Source: Mucilaginibacter mallensis (GTDB lineage Bacteria; Bacteroidota; Bacteroidia; Sphingobacteriales; Sphingobacteriaceae). From it: a stretch of DNA of 64,000 bases. The notes under the pieces were generated by a model, which was not told the DNA's origin, did not search any database, and saw only the letters and a list, made by a program, of their open reading frames with translations. The stretch covers positions 868,001 through 932,000 of the forward strand of contig NZ_LT629740.1 of the NCBI RefSeq assembly GCF_900105165.1. Reading direction: 5' to 3'. Both the position numbers and the translations under genes were made by a program. Below, piece by piece: positions 37,986-47,064 of this stretch (position 1 is the stretch's first letter; each line of letters begins with the position of its first letter).

Positions 37986-38547
37986 GTGAAGCCGCTCATG
38001 GGCGCGGAGCCCTAGTGTCGTGTCAATCATAAAATGTCGCTAGTCATGAGCCTAAAGTCTTGAGTCAAAATTCAAAAAGAACGAAATATGGCTTTAGACT
38101 TACGACTAAAGACTGTTGACATGACACTAGTTACTTTTGGCTTGATCCAAAAGTAACCAAAAGATCAAGACAAAAAGATCCTTCCGCCCACAGGCAAAAC
38201 ACCCAGGCCCGCGCTTTTTGTCGAGCCTTTGCCCACTTTTTATCACGGTTCAATTAAAGTATTTTGTTTTTGAAAATTGGATGAAGCTTTTTCTTCCCCT
38301 GTCAGTAGAACAGCTTCGGGTGAAATCAGGCAAAACGATGGCGGCCTTGTGCGTGGCAGGGCATAGGAAATTTTTGCAGCGCATAGGATGGTGCGCAATA
38401 TGGCCGCAAAAAGATTCCAGCCCAGGTTTTGCCTGATTTGCAGGGTTGGCCCCGTGCGGCAAAGAAGCATTTCTACTGACTTGTCTTTTTGGTCCTTTTG
38501 TGGCGAAGACAAAAGGACTAGGGCTCCGCGCCCATGAGCGGCTTCAC
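37986..38547. mobile_element. 0.56-kb non-coding element with 31-bp inverted ends
   Basis: Perfect 31-base inverted repeats at 37986-38016 and 38517-38547 (core GCTCATGGGCGCGGAGC). Immediately inside each end is a 10-base-stem hairpin: TTACTTTTGG/CCAAAAGTAA at 38131-38156 and GTCCTTTTGT/ACAAAAGGAC at 38492-38518. The left end is interrupted by the MITE at 38012-38130. Open frames inside (minus strand) resemble no known protein and are not called. Confidence 0.75.
38012..38130. mobile_element. MITE-like element, copy 2
   Basis: A 111-base core (38016-38126) with terminal repeats TGTCGTGTCAA / TTGACATGACA, flanked by CTAG on both sides. About 93% identical to 32330-32441. It is inserted at the left end of the larger inverted-repeat element. 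Confidence 0.85.
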
Positions 38548-38682
38548 GCGACTCAATAGATAGCAATCTGCTCTGTACAGTCGCTTTTAAGGCAAGATAT
38601 AGTCTATTGCATATAGTACCCGCGGCATGCATGAGCCAGCAGGGGGTGCAATAAGAGTGCTGAAAATATCCTTATTTATATG

Positions 38683-39315
38683 CTATTGTTTTATTTCGCA
38701 GGTAAGTTTTAACTCATGTTGAACAGCCCTATCATATTCATAACTGGCATCTACACCAGTACCCAGTACCTTAAATGTAAGACCTAAATTGGCATCATTT
38801 TCTATAGAAAATATTACATCAATAACAAAGTCTTGTTTATTTAAGCCGGGTATAGGGGTCGGGTCAAGTTTATCGTATGCTTTAGCTGCTGATATTATCA
38901 GTTTAGCCAGGGAAGAATCAGGTTTTGCGTTGGATCGTATTAAGCTTACACGGGATTTTATAGCATCTGCTTGTGGGGCCTGCAGATCAAATGTAACCGA
39001 ACTGGATTTTAACACTTTGTTAGTATATGTCGGTTTAAATATTAAAACCGATATATCCCCTGCTGCTGTATATGTATTTGTAACTTGTACGGTAACTGAT
39101 GCATTATCAGGGGTTATTTTAATACCGTTTAATTGCTCCTTAGCAATTTCATATTGTACTTTCAAGGCTGCAATAACATCATTAAGGTCAACCGGTGTTT
39201 GCGCCACTCCGTTTATATTTACTGTTTTGTTACGGGTAGCACAACCGGTAAAAAAAAAAGATGCAAAAATAACCAGGCCTATGCCGATTATTTTCAGGGT
39301 TGTTATTTTTTTCAT
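38683..39315 (-). CDS. Lipoprotein with possible Trypco2-like fold
   Basis: A 210-residue lipoprotein (Cys25 in FTGC). VDLNDVIAALKVQYEIAKEQLNG followed by beta strands, and a second half with VIDVIFSIENDANLGLTFKVLG and HELKLTCEIK, resembles trypsin-co-occurring domains (Trypco2), small proteins found with trypsin-like proteases in conflict systems. A trypsin-like protease gene lies 3 kb away at 42262 but not in the same operon. The match is by eye and tentative. Otherwise a lipoprotein of unknown function. Confidence 0.55.
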   Translation of the reverse strand: MKKITTLKIIGIGLVIFASFFFTGCATRNKTVNINGVAQTPVDLNDVIAALKVQYEIAKEQLNGIKITPDNASVTVQVTNTYTAAGDISVLIFKPTYTNKVLKSSSVTFDLQAPQADAIKSRVSLIRSNAKPDSSLAKLIISAAKAYDKLDPTPIPGLNKQDFVIDVIFSIENDANLGLTFKVLGTGVDASYEYDRAVQHELKLTCEIKQ

Positions 39316-39449
39316 TTTGATAAGTTTTTATAAAAAGGTTATAGATCTTAAATATTAGGTTGGCAGGATTTAATTTCATAAAGTTAATAGATAGATAATT
39401 TTAATAGGGGGGTATTTTAACGGTAATTGCAAAGGTGTTTTAACATTTC

Positions 39450-39529
39450 GCTACCGCAAGCGTCTCGCTTGTGGTTTACATACAAAATGATAGTAGTCTA
39501 TTAACCACAAGCGAGACGCTTGCGGTAGC
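39450..39529. repeat. Cruciform inverted-repeat element, copy 2
   Basis: Perfect 27-base arms at 39450-39476 and 39503-39529 around a 26-base spacer. Arm core CCGCAAGCGTCTCGCTTGTGG. Same family as 36096-36183, with compensating changes in the two arms. Part of a 366-base gap between divergent genes; a further imperfect GTCCGCT/AGCGGAC pair follows at about 39545-39580. Confidence 0.85.
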
Positions 39530-39681
39530 CAGGGTCCGTAGCGTGTCCGCTGTTGTCCATACCTTGAGCGGACGGACGCTTTTAATGTACTTCACCAAAT
39601 TAGGTACGGACGGGTTCAGCTATTTCCCTCAAACATTATTATCTTCCGCCCCTTTAAAACAAAGAGGATATACTATCATTT

Positions 39682-40689
39682 ATGGATTCTATTACCCATA
39701 TAGCTTTAGGTGCTTGTGTTGGCGAAATATTATTGAGTAAAAAGCTGGGTAAAAAGGCTTTGCTATGGGGCATCGTCGCGCAAAACTTGCCTGATATTGA
39801 TACCCTCCCCGGTATTTTTATGCGCGGCGATAGGGCTCTATTGTTTCACCGGGGTATTACGCATTCCCTGTTTTTTGCTTTGGTAATTGGCTTGCTGCTG
39901 GCCTGGCTGGCAAAAAATATCCACCGAAAACCTAACATTCCCTTTGCAACGCTGGCATTCTTCTTCTGTTTTCAATTAGGGCTGCATGACCTGCTCGATA
40001 CCTGCAACAGTTACGGCACCGGGTTGTTGGAGCCATTCAGTCATCACCGCTTCTCCATTAATTTGCTATATGTGGCTGACCCCTTGTTTACTATCAGCCT
40101 GGTGGTGGTAGCATTGCTGTTGATATTTAAAAGCAGTAAGGCTAAACATCGTGTTACATGGGCGTCAATGGCTATTGCGGTTTCGGTGGCTTATTTGTGC
40201 TTTTCGGCTATCAATAAAATAGCAATCGATAATAAGGTTGATGCCACTATCAAACAGCAAAATTATTTTACCACACCTGCGCCGTTCAATAATATGCTGT
40301 GGTATGTGGTAGCTAATGCCGGTAGCGGTTATTATACGGGGTATAGTTCTATTTGGGATAAGTCGGCCATTGTTTATGGGTTTCATCCTAAAAATGATTT
40401 CTTAATAAATAAATCAGGCAATGCCAGCCTGAAAAATAACTTAATAACCTTTGCCGATGATTATTATACCGTAACTGATTCGGGTAAAACCATCTATGTA
40501 AATATCCTGCGGTTTGAGCAAGTACAGGGCTGGCAAAATACGCGGGAGCCATTTGCATTACGTTACCCTTTATCGGCTATGGATAACGAAAACATGATCA
40601 TACAGAAAGGCAGGCTAACCGGTTGGAACAAAAAATCGTTTAAACTGTATTTAGAACGTATCGCCGGAAGGCAAACTCAAACTAAATAA
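39682..40689 (+). CDS. YdjM-family membrane-bound metal-dependent hydrolase
   Basis: A 335-residue inner-membrane protein. The start MDSITHIALGACVGEILL and LPDIDTLPG plus LLFHRGITHSLFFALVIG are the signature of the YdjM/LexA-regulated membrane hydrolase family, with His/Asp residues suited to a metal site. Four or five helices span about 60-180; the C-terminal 150 residues form a soluble domain. The next gene starts 7 bases after the stop, so it is likely co-transcribed with cardiolipin synthase and may act in lipid metabolism (inference). Confidence 0.88.
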   Translation: MDSITHIALGACVGEILLSKKLGKKALLWGIVAQNLPDIDTLPGIFMRGDRALLFHRGITHSLFFALVIGLLLAWLAKNIHRKPNIPFATLAFFFCFQLGLHDLLDTCNSYGTGLLEPFSHHRFSINLLYVADPLFTISLVVVALLLIFKSSKAKHRVTWASMAIAVSVAYLCFSAINKIAIDNKVDATIKQQNYFTTPAPFNNMLWYVVANAGSGYYTGYSSIWDKSAIVYGFHPKNDFLINKSGNASLKNNLITFADDYYTVTDSGKTIYVNILRFEQVQGWQNTREPFALRYPLSAMDNENMIIQKGRLTGWNKKSFKLYLERIAGRQTQTK

Positions 40690-40696
40690 AATCAGA

Positions 40697-42142
40697 ATGC
40701 ACCTGGACATACTTATAGGGACAGCTTATATCCTCCTCATTATATTTGTTTGTCTTAGGATACTGTATGATATCCAGTCGACCACCAAAACGTTTGCTTA
40801 CTTGCTGGTGGTTATTTTTCTGCCGGTGATAGGCATGGTCATTTACTTTGCCGTAGGCGCCAACTACCGAAAAAACAAGCTGTACAGCAAAAAGATAGTG
40901 AACGATCACCATCTGCTGGCAGAGATCAGGGAGAAGATAGTGCATGAATCGGAAAAATCATTGGATAGCGGCGAGCATGAGGTAAAGAGCCATAAAAAAC
41001 TGGCCCGGATGCTGATGAATGATAACAGCCCGCTCACTGGCAACAATGAGGTAAAGCTGTTGCTGAACGGCGAGAATAAGTTCCCCGAAGTATTGCAGGC
41101 ATTAAGGGATGCGAAGCACCACATCCACATGGAGTATTATATTTTTGAGGATGATAACATTGGCAACCAGGTGAAAGACATCCTGGTACAAAAGGTTGCC
41201 GAAGGGGTTAAGGTGCGGTTTATTTATGATGATTTTGGGAGCCGATCCATCCGTAATAAGTTTGTGGATGACCTGAACGCGGCAGGGGTAGAGGCTTATC
41301 CTTTTTATAAGATATTGTTCATCGCCTTATCCAACCGCACCAATTATCGCGATCACCGCAAGATCATTGTTATTGATGGTTGTACGGGTTTTGTAGGCGG
41401 TATAAACGTGAGCGACAGGTATATCAACGGTATCGACAAAAAGCAGCTTTACTGGCGTGATACGCATGTGCGTATTGATGGCCCGGGTGTATATTACCTG
41501 CAATACCTGTTTATATGCGACTGGAATTTTTGCTCGGGAAAAAAGCTGCCCATCCTGCCCGATTACTTCTGCTCAACCCCAAGCAAACATGGCAAGGCCA
41601 TTGTACAGATAGCCGCCAGTGGTCCCGATTCAGATACACCTACCATCATGTTTTCGCTGATGGAAACCATAGGCATGGCACAGGATGAGTTGCTGATTAC
41701 ATCACCTTATTTTATCCCTGGTGAAAGTATATTGGATGTTATGCGTGTAGCGGCATTAAGTGGTGTAAAGATAAAGCTGCTGGTACCCGATGTGTCGGAT
41801 TCGGCATTGGTAAATGCGGCGGCACGGTCGTACTATGGCGAGATACTGGATGCTGGTGCTGAGATCTACCTGTACAAAAAAGGTTTCGTTCATGCCAAGA
41901 CCATGGTAGCGGATGGACAACTGGCTATCATCGGCACAGCTAACATGGATCACCGTAGCTTCGAGCTTAATTTTGAGGTGAACAGTATGATCTACGACAC
42001 TAAAATAGCGCAACAACTGCGCGATGCCTTTTATGATGATATAAAAGATGCGGTACAGATCAACCGCAAAACATGGGCAAAGCGCACATTGTTTAAACAG
42101 CTCCCCGAAAAGCTGTGCCGGTTATTATCGCCGCTTTTATAG
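40697..42142 (+). CDS. cls: Cardiolipin synthase (phospholipase D type)
   Basis: A 481-residue inner-membrane enzyme condensing two phosphatidylglycerols to cardiolipin. Two N-terminal helices (about 5-22 and 34-55), then two PLD domains each with an HKD motif: NYRDHRKIIVIDG (about 220) and FVHAKTMVADGQLAIIGTANMD (about 398). Length and order are normal for bacterial ClsA/ClsB-type enzymes. Confidence 0.95.
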   Translation: MHLDILIGTAYILLIIFVCLRILYDIQSTTKTFAYLLVVIFLPVIGMVIYFAVGANYRKNKLYSKKIVNDHHLLAEIREKIVHESEKSLDSGEHEVKSHKKLARMLMNDNSPLTGNNEVKLLLNGENKFPEVLQALRDAKHHIHMEYYIFEDDNIGNQVKDILVQKVAEGVKVRFIYDDFGSRSIRNKFVDDLNAAGVEAYPFYKILFIALSNRTNYRDHRKIIVIDGCTGFVGGINVSDRYINGIDKKQLYWRDTHVRIDGPGVYYLQYLFICDWNFCSGKKLPILPDYFCSTPSKHGKAIVQIAASGPDSDTPTIMFSLMETIGMAQDELLITSPYFIPGESILDVMRVAALSGVKIKLLVPDVSDSALVNAAARSYYGEILDAGAEIYLYKKGFVHAKTMVADGQLAIIGTANMDHRSFELNFEVNSMIYDTKIAQQLRDAFYDDIKDAVQINRKTWAKRTLFKQLPEKLCRLLSPLL

Positions 42143-42261
42143 CCATTGCATGCCAGCAAATCAGGTCGTTTTTAGCAAAACACGACATAATAACCGGATT
42201 TTATATTTTTTTGGAATAGGAATGCGATTTGTGCTACCCTATCTTCAAAAAAAGGACAACC

Positions 42262-43185
42262 ATGGATGCGTATTCCGAAACCATTATTGAAGCTGTTGAG
42301 AAAGTAAAAACAGCGGTGGTTAAAATAGAACTCTATAAAAAAGAAAAGAACAAGGAAGTACTAGCCGGCACAGGTTCGGGCTTCCTGTTTTCTTCGGATG
42401 GCTATTTGTTTACCAATAGCCATGTGGTGCATAAGGCACAAATCATAAGGGTAAAACTACATGATGGCAGTACCAGTCAGGCCGAGCTTATTGGCGAAGA
42501 CCCGGATACAGATCTGGCCATCCTCAAAATTTCGGAAGCCGATTTTAAGCCGGTAAAACTGGGTGATGCTGAGGGATTGAAGATTGGTCAGCTGGTAATT
42601 GCTATCGGTAATCCGCTGGGTTTTCAGCATACGGTTACGGCTGGCGTGGTAAGTGCTTTGGGCCGAACGCTTGAAGGGCAAACCGGCAGGATGATGGATA
42701 GCATGATCCAAACCGATGCAGCGCTCAATCCGGGTAACTCCGGTGGTCCGCTCATCAATGCCGATGGCGAGGTGGTAGGTGTTAATACTGCAACCATCAG
42801 GGGGGCGCAGGGCTTGTGCTTTGCCATCAGCATTAATACCGCTAAGGATGTGGCTAATCAGCTCATCCGCTTTGGAAAGGTGAAACGGGCCTATTTGGGC
42901 GTAGTAATGCAGCAGATAGATCTGGTGCCTAAACTACGCGCCATACATGAGCTGGTGAACAAGCAGGCTTTGTTTATTTCGGAGGTTGCAGTGGGTAGCC
43001 CGGCAGAGAAAGCGGGTATTTTGAGCGGTGATATTATACTGTCATTTAATAACCAGCCTATTGAAAGCTCTTATAGTTTGTACAAGGCATTGACTGAGGA
43101 TAAAATAGGCCAGTTCCAATACATTGGCATACTGCGCAATAACTATAAAACGGAGTTCAGGATAACACCGGCACAAAAAAACTGA
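42262..43185 (+). CDS. Cytoplasmic HtrA-like trypsin-family protease with PDZ domain
   Basis: A 307-residue S1C protease. Catalytic His in TNSHVVHKA, Asp in DTDLAILK, Ser in NPGNSGGPL; one PDZ domain (about 200-300, AYLGVVMQQ, GSPAEKAGILSGDIIL). There is no signal peptide, unlike periplasmic DegP/DegQ, so it probably acts in the cytoplasm. I chose ATG 42262 (MDAYSETIIEAVEKV) rather than the frame's earlier ATG at 42229. It heads a same-strand run with a histidine kinase, a REC-flavoprotein and a thioredoxin-like protein, hinting at a stress-response unit. Confidence 0.9.
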   Translation: MDAYSETIIEAVEKVKTAVVKIELYKKEKNKEVLAGTGSGFLFSSDGYLFTNSHVVHKAQIIRVKLHDGSTSQAELIGEDPDTDLAILKISEADFKPVKLGDAEGLKIGQLVIAIGNPLGFQHTVTAGVVSALGRTLEGQTGRMMDSMIQTDAALNPGNSGGPLINADGEVVGVNTATIRGAQGLCFAISINTAKDVANQLIRFGKVKRAYLGVVMQQIDLVPKLRAIHELVNKQALFISEVAVGSPAEKAGILSGDIILSFNNQPIESSYSLYKALTEDKIGQFQYIGILRNNYKTEFRITPAQKN

Positions 43186-43258
43186 CCCTTAAAAAACAAA
43201 TGACAGCCACAAGTTTCGATCTTTTGTCCTAACTTCATGCTGTAAGTAATATACTGAA

Positions 43259-44656
43259 ATGAAAGTAACAACCGACTGGCTATTATCTATCGAAGCTTTA
43301 CAGGATGTGCCTGCACCACAGCTGCAATGGTTTATTGATAACAGCGAAAACATAATGCTTAAGCAGGGTGATTTTTTGATGGAGCCCGGCAAACCTATGG
43401 ATGCAACCTATATTGTGGTTGAGGGCAGCCTCAGGATGTATATGCTGCAAAATAAGGAAATACGGGAATTTATAAGTTTTAGTCCGAAGGATATAATGGG
43501 CTACCTGCCATTCTCACGAGGAAAGATAGGGAGCGCTTACGGCGAGGTGATGACTGACACGCAAATACTGTCATTCCCGGCTGCAAAAATACCGGAGATG
43601 ATACGCACACATTTTGAACTGACGCGTGCGCTGGTGCATATCCTCACTAACAGGGTACGCAACTTTACTGCCCTGCAACAGCAGAATGAAAAGATGATGG
43701 CGCTGGGTAAACTTTCGGCAGGCCTTGCCCATGAGCTGAACAACCCTGCATCGGCCATTGTGCGTGGGGCCTACTCATTAAAAAAACATTTGCAATCGGT
43801 ACGGAAAACCTTACAGGATATTGTTGAAATAGAGATAAGCAGGGAGGATGTTGAGATAGTAAATAACCTGATATGGCGCTTGCTGAATGAAAAGGAAAAA
43901 CCAACCCTGAGCATGATGGAGCGGAGTGATATGGAGGATGACATGGTTGTGTGGCTTGACGATCATAATATTACTAACGCGCAGGATGTAGCCGAAAACT
44001 TTGTTGACTTTGGCGTAAGTATTGAGGAAGTGGAGGAGTTTTTAAAGCATATTCCAGAGCAATACACTGATTCGGTGATCAACTGGGTGAATAATAACCT
44101 GGTGACCGAAAAAATGGTACAGGATATTGAAGGCGCATCAAGGCGTATTGCCGATCTGGTGGGCTCTGTAAAAAACTTTACCCATATGGATCAGGGGCAT
44201 GATAAGCAATATGCCGATATCCACGATGGTATAAAGAATAGTTTAGTGATGCTGTTGTACAAGATACGCAAGGGCAGTATAGAGCTAAAGAAGGATTTTG
44301 ATAAAACCCTGCCGCCTGTTAAGGCCATGATAGGCGAATTGAACCAGGTTTGGACAAACCTGGTGGATAACGCGCTGGATGCCATGGAGCCGGCAGGTAA
44401 GGGAGTACTAGAGATAAGAACAAGGCGCGATAAAGAGTTTGTAGAGGTAGCCATTATTGATAACGGACCGGGCATACCTGATAATATCCGTTCGCAGATA
44501 TTCGATCCCTTTTTTACCACCAAGCCAATTGGCAAAGGAACGGGTTTAGGGCTTGATGTGGTTAGCCGTATTGTAAAGCAGCACCGCGGTTCCATAAAAG
44601 TAAACTCTGTTCCCGGCAGAACAGAATTTATAGTTTGTTTCCCTATTGACGGGTAA
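43259..44656 (+). CDS. Cyclic-nucleotide-domain histidine kinase
   Basis: A 465-residue soluble kinase with no membrane segment. A cNMP-binding (CRP-like) domain lies at about 10-130 (DFLMEPGKPMDATYIVVEGSLRMYM). The dimerisation/phospho-acceptor helix carries LSAGLAHELNNPASAIVRGA (about 160). ATPase boxes: NLVDNALDAME, DNGPGIPD, GKGTGLGLDVV. A helical insert (about 185-320) separates them. It lies directly before a REC-domain flavoprotein, its probable phosphorylation partner. Confidence 0.92.
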   Translation: MKVTTDWLLSIEALQDVPAPQLQWFIDNSENIMLKQGDFLMEPGKPMDATYIVVEGSLRMYMLQNKEIREFISFSPKDIMGYLPFSRGKIGSAYGEVMTDTQILSFPAAKIPEMIRTHFELTRALVHILTNRVRNFTALQQQNEKMMALGKLSAGLAHELNNPASAIVRGAYSLKKHLQSVRKTLQDIVEIEISREDVEIVNNLIWRLLNEKEKPTLSMMERSDMEDDMVVWLDDHNITNAQDVAENFVDFGVSIEEVEEFLKHIPEQYTDSVINWVNNNLVTEKMVQDIEGASRRIADLVGSVKNFTHMDQGHDKQYADIHDGIKNSLVMLLYKIRKGSIELKKDFDKTLPPVKAMIGELNQVWTNLVDNALDAMEPAGKGVLEIRTRRDKEFVEVAIIDNGPGIPDNIRSQIFDPFFTTKPIGKGTGLGLDVVSRIVKQHRGSIKVNSVPGRTEFIVCFPIDG

Positions 44657-44695
44657 GCCGGATTTTTTTTAATTTAGATCACGTAAAACACACCT

Positions 44696-46360
44696 ATGAG
44701 CCTTCCTATTATATTTTGTATTGATGATGATGCCCACGTACTGCGCGCGCTTACCCGCGATTTAAAAAGCAGCTACCGCAATAGCTACCGCATACTGGGT
44801 ACAACCATAATTAAGGAGGGTATTGATAGTTTGCTGGAACTTAAAAATAAAGGCGAAACCATTGCCATGTTCCTTTCAGACCAGCGCATGCCCGAAATGG
44901 AGGGTGTAGCCTTCCTGGAAAAGGCAATGAAATTTTATCCTGAAGCAAAGCGTGTACTGATTACCGCTTATGCTGATACGGAAGCAGCTATAAAAGCTAT
45001 CAATACTGTTCAGTTGGATTATTACCTGGTAAAGCCATGGGATCCGCCTGAAGAAAAATTATACCCGGTTATTGATGGTTTATTGGACGACTGGCAAAAT
45101 AAATACCGCCCCGGCTTTACAGGCATCAGGGTGGTGGGTTATCAATACTCTCAGCTATCGCACGAGATCAAAGACTTTTTAGCGGGTAACCTGGTGCCTT
45201 ACCAATGGCTGGATATCCAGGCTAATGACGAGGGGCAAATCTTGCTGAAGCTAAATAGCTTGGATATTAAAGACCTGCCAGTGGTGTTTTTTGAGGATGG
45301 ATCATATCTCATCAGGCCAAGTATTGCAGCTATCGCCAGCAAAATAAACCTTAACCCTGAGCTGAAGAACGATATGTATGATGTGGTGATCATTGGCGCT
45401 GGTCCTGCGGGATTGGCTGCCGGGGTTTACGGTGCATCCGAAGGTTTAAAAACATTGTTGATTGAGCGCCGTGCGCCGGGAGGCCAGGCCGGCACCAGCA
45501 GCAGGATTGAGAACTATTTAGGTTTCCCATCAGGCATAAGCGGGTCAGAACTTACCCGCCGCGCCATGACACAGGCTGCACGTTTGGGTACGGAGTTTTT
45601 ATCGCCAAAATCGGTAGAGGCTATCGAGCAAAATGATGGTTATAAAAAAGTACGGTTTGAGGACGGTGGTTGCGTGGATACACGTAGTGTTGTAATTACC
45701 ACTGGGGTTGATTACCGCAAATTGGAAACCCTGGGCATCTCGGATTTCACAGGCGCAGGTATCTATTACGGTGCCGCCATGACCGAAGCTACTGCCTGCA
45801 AAGATCAGGAAGTTTATGTAGTTGGCGGTGGTAATTCGGCGGGGCAGGCAGCAATGTACCTCTCCAAATTTGCTAAAAACGTATATATACTGGTGCGCAA
45901 GGAAGATTTGACGAGCACCATGTCAGCCTACCTTATCGACCAGATAAAGGAAACCACCAATATATATGTAAAAGGCAAAACCGAAATTGCGCAGGCCATA
46001 GGGTCAGACAGGCTGGAACAATTGGTTTTATGTAATGTAGATACCCACGAAAAGCAAACCTGCCCGGCAGCGGCCCTGTATATATTTATAGGGGCAAAGC
46101 CTTTTACCGAATGGCTCAAACTGGATATTATTAAAGATGATAAAGGCTTTTTGGAGACCGGCCGTATGCTCAAAAACTACGATGGCTTTAATAAAATATG
46201 GAAACAAGCCCGTGAGCCATATTCGTTAGAAACAAGTTGCCCAGGTATTTTTGCCGCCGGTGATGTACGCTCAGGTGCGATGAACAGGGTGGCATCGGCA
46301 GTTGGCGAGGGTTCAATGGCTATTAGTTTTGTACATAAATATTTGGCGGAGGTGAAATAA
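44696..46360 (+). CDS. Response regulator fused to thioredoxin-reductase-like flavoprotein
   Basis: A 554-residue fusion. REC domain at about 1-125: acidic FCIDDDAHVL, phospho-acceptor Asp in LSDQRMPEM, TAYAD and LVKPW (conserved Lys). Then a linker domain, then a pyridine-nucleotide-disulfide-oxidoreductase fold (about 225-550) with FAD motif VVIIGAGPAGLAAGVYGASEG, NAD(P) motif VYVVGGGNSAGQAA and FAD-contact GIFAAGDVRSG. The CxxC of real thioredoxin reductases is replaced by AMTEATAC, leaving one Cys, so it probably cannot reduce thioredoxin in the usual way. The output may be an electron-transfer or sensing reaction controlled by phosphorylation. Confidence 0.92.
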   Translation: MSLPIIFCIDDDAHVLRALTRDLKSSYRNSYRILGTTIIKEGIDSLLELKNKGETIAMFLSDQRMPEMEGVAFLEKAMKFYPEAKRVLITAYADTEAAIKAINTVQLDYYLVKPWDPPEEKLYPVIDGLLDDWQNKYRPGFTGIRVVGYQYSQLSHEIKDFLAGNLVPYQWLDIQANDEGQILLKLNSLDIKDLPVVFFEDGSYLIRPSIAAIASKINLNPELKNDMYDVVIIGAGPAGLAAGVYGASEGLKTLLIERRAPGGQAGTSSRIENYLGFPSGISGSELTRRAMTQAARLGTEFLSPKSVEAIEQNDGYKKVRFEDGGCVDTRSVVITTGVDYRKLETLGISDFTGAGIYYGAAMTEATACKDQEVYVVGGGNSAGQAAMYLSKFAKNVYILVRKEDLTSTMSAYLIDQIKETTNIYVKGKTEIAQAIGSDRLEQLVLCNVDTHEKQTCPAAALYIFIGAKPFTEWLKLDIIKDDKGFLETGRMLKNYDGFNKIWKQAREPYSLETSCPGIFAAGDVRSGAMNRVASAVGEGSMAISFVHKYLAEVK

Positions 46361-46393
46361 CTGCCATCCGCTTAACATTATAAAATAAGGTCT

Positions 46394-46987
46394 ATGTCGT
46401 TTACCTATACACATCAGCTAATTGATAGCGCATATACTTATACCGCTTACAGGCAAAAGCTGGATGAAATGCTATCCTTACCACCAGCGGACGCGATAGC
46501 CGAAAAAGTGAGGCCGCACATTATCAATAATATAAAGCTGATGGAAGAATATGACCATAGCTACCAGGTTTTCGACAGCTTAAAGGCAGCGCTTGAAAAA
46601 GCGCCTGCCACTACATGGCTGGTACTTACCGAAGGTTGGTGCGGCGATGCCGCCTTTAATGTGCCCATGCTGCATGTTATTGAAAAAGCCATACCTGAGA
46701 AAGTAAAGCTGCGTGTGTTGTTTCGTGATAGCAACCTGGATGTGATGGATGACAATCTAACCGATGGCGGCCGTTCTATACCAAAAATGGTGGTGTTGAG
46801 TGAAGATCTGCAGGTGCTTGGCCATTGGGGCCCAAGGCCTGCCGAACTGCAAACCCTGCTGAAAGCGTGGAAAGGTGAAGGCTTAACCCTGCACGATATC
46901 ATCCCACGGGTGCATGCCTGGTACAATGCCAATAAAACATATACCCTGCAAACGGAATTAAAAACGCTGATTGAATTGTATAGCTAA
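46394..46987 (+). CDS. Thioredoxin-fold protein with single active-site Cys
   Basis: A 197-residue cytoplasmic protein of the thioredoxin family. The active-site region is EGWCGDAAFNVP, with one Cys rather than CxxC. RSIPKMVVL supplies the cis-Pro loop. The group is common in Bacteroidetes but uncharacterised. It follows the REC-flavoprotein by 33 bases, so the two may share a redox task. A monothiol mechanism is an inference. Confidence 0.85.
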   Translation: MSFTYTHQLIDSAYTYTAYRQKLDEMLSLPPADAIAEKVRPHIINNIKLMEEYDHSYQVFDSLKAALEKAPATTWLVLTEGWCGDAAFNVPMLHVIEKAIPEKVKLRVLFRDSNLDVMDDNLTDGGRSIPKMVVLSEDLQVLGHWGPRPAELQTLLKAWKGEGLTLHDIIPRVHAWYNANKTYTLQTELKTLIELYS

Positions 46988-47064
46988 AGCTTAATTTAAT
47001 ATAGCAGGTCTTTTATTCATGAACTGTGAAACAGAGCGGGTAAACATTCACTGTTCACCATGCA

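Noticed and set aside
38243-38632. Overlapping minus-strand ORFs inside the inverted-repeat element
   Set aside because: No recognisable protein features; odd composition; two competing frames; they lie within and cross the end of a repeat element.
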